Source: SFTH01 sp963643985 (lineage in GTDB: Bacteria > Bacillota > Clostridia > Christensenellales > Aristaeellaceae). Taken from it: a stretch of DNA of 20,732 nt. Below are positions 20,678 through 20,732 of this stretch, one piece after another. A program made the translations under genes and the position numbers. Location: assembly GCA_963643985.1 (NCBI GenBank), contig CAVINP010000032.1, forward strand, positions 1 to 20,732. Direction: 5' to 3'. The stretch's first letter is position 1. Every line of letters begins with the position of its first letter. Below the pieces are notes generated by a model that saw only the letters and a program-made list of their open reading frames with translations, made no database searches and was not told where the DNA came from.

Positions 20678-20732
20678 GGATCCCCTGATTAATTCGGCGG
20701 CGAATCTGAGTGTGCCTTTTGCGCTATCTGCT

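Noticed and set aside
20681..20705. Small palindromes (GGGATCCC and ATTCG/CGAAT) after the permease gene as a terminator
   Set aside because: The stems are short, no T-tract follows, and the window ends 27 bases later, so no call is possible.

Overview
This window looks like ordinary chromosome from a GC-rich Gram-positive bacterium, most likely an anaerobic member of the Clostridia (Bacillota). The evidence is the SepF/YggT/DivIVA division cluster, a long-form ribosome hibernation factor, strong GGAGG-type ribosome binding sites, consensus sigma-A promoters, and secreted L,D-transpeptidases with Pro/Thr/Ser-rich linkers. The placement below class is a guess. I count 20 protein genes, no RNA genes, no CRISPR array and no convincing mobile element.

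Layout. (1) 223-7144, minus strand: a long cell-envelope/division operon, read as HlyD-like membrane protein, yggS, sepF, yggT, divIVA, lspA, an RluA-family pseudouridine synthase, a secreted L,D-transpeptidase and an XRE/S24-like regulator. Gaps are short, and two pairs of genes overlap. The S4-domain gene ylmH, usually found between yggT and divIVA, is missing. (2) 7308-9668, plus strand: lgt and pncB, divergent from the first operon and preceded by a perfect TTGACA/TATAAT promoter. (3) 9669-10024: a gene-free gap with a heptamer repeat, a cluster of hairpins and the hpf terminator. (4) 10025-12544, minus strand: hpf and topB. (5) 12732-14981, plus strand: a class II aldolase gene and a second L,D-transpeptidase gene, ending at a strong terminator. 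(6) 15093-17021, plus strand: an AraC-family regulator followed by nagB. (7) 17083-18189, minus strand: a secreted M28 metallopeptidase, convergent with nagB across a shared terminator. (8) 18348-20677, plus strand: an ABC transporter ATPase and its large permease.

The common thread is the cell envelope: lipoprotein maturation (Lgt, LspA), septum assembly (SepF, DivIVA), peptidoglycan cross-linking (two L,D-transpeptidases whose domains are in reversed order) and amino-sugar catabolism (NagB). I found no clear previously undescribed system. The points most worth a second look are a perfect palindrome over the -35 box of the aldolase promoter, the L,D-transpeptidase/XRE translational coupling, the hairpin cluster at 9752-9926, the AraC-nagB pair, and a promoter whose -35 box lies inside a terminator T-tract.
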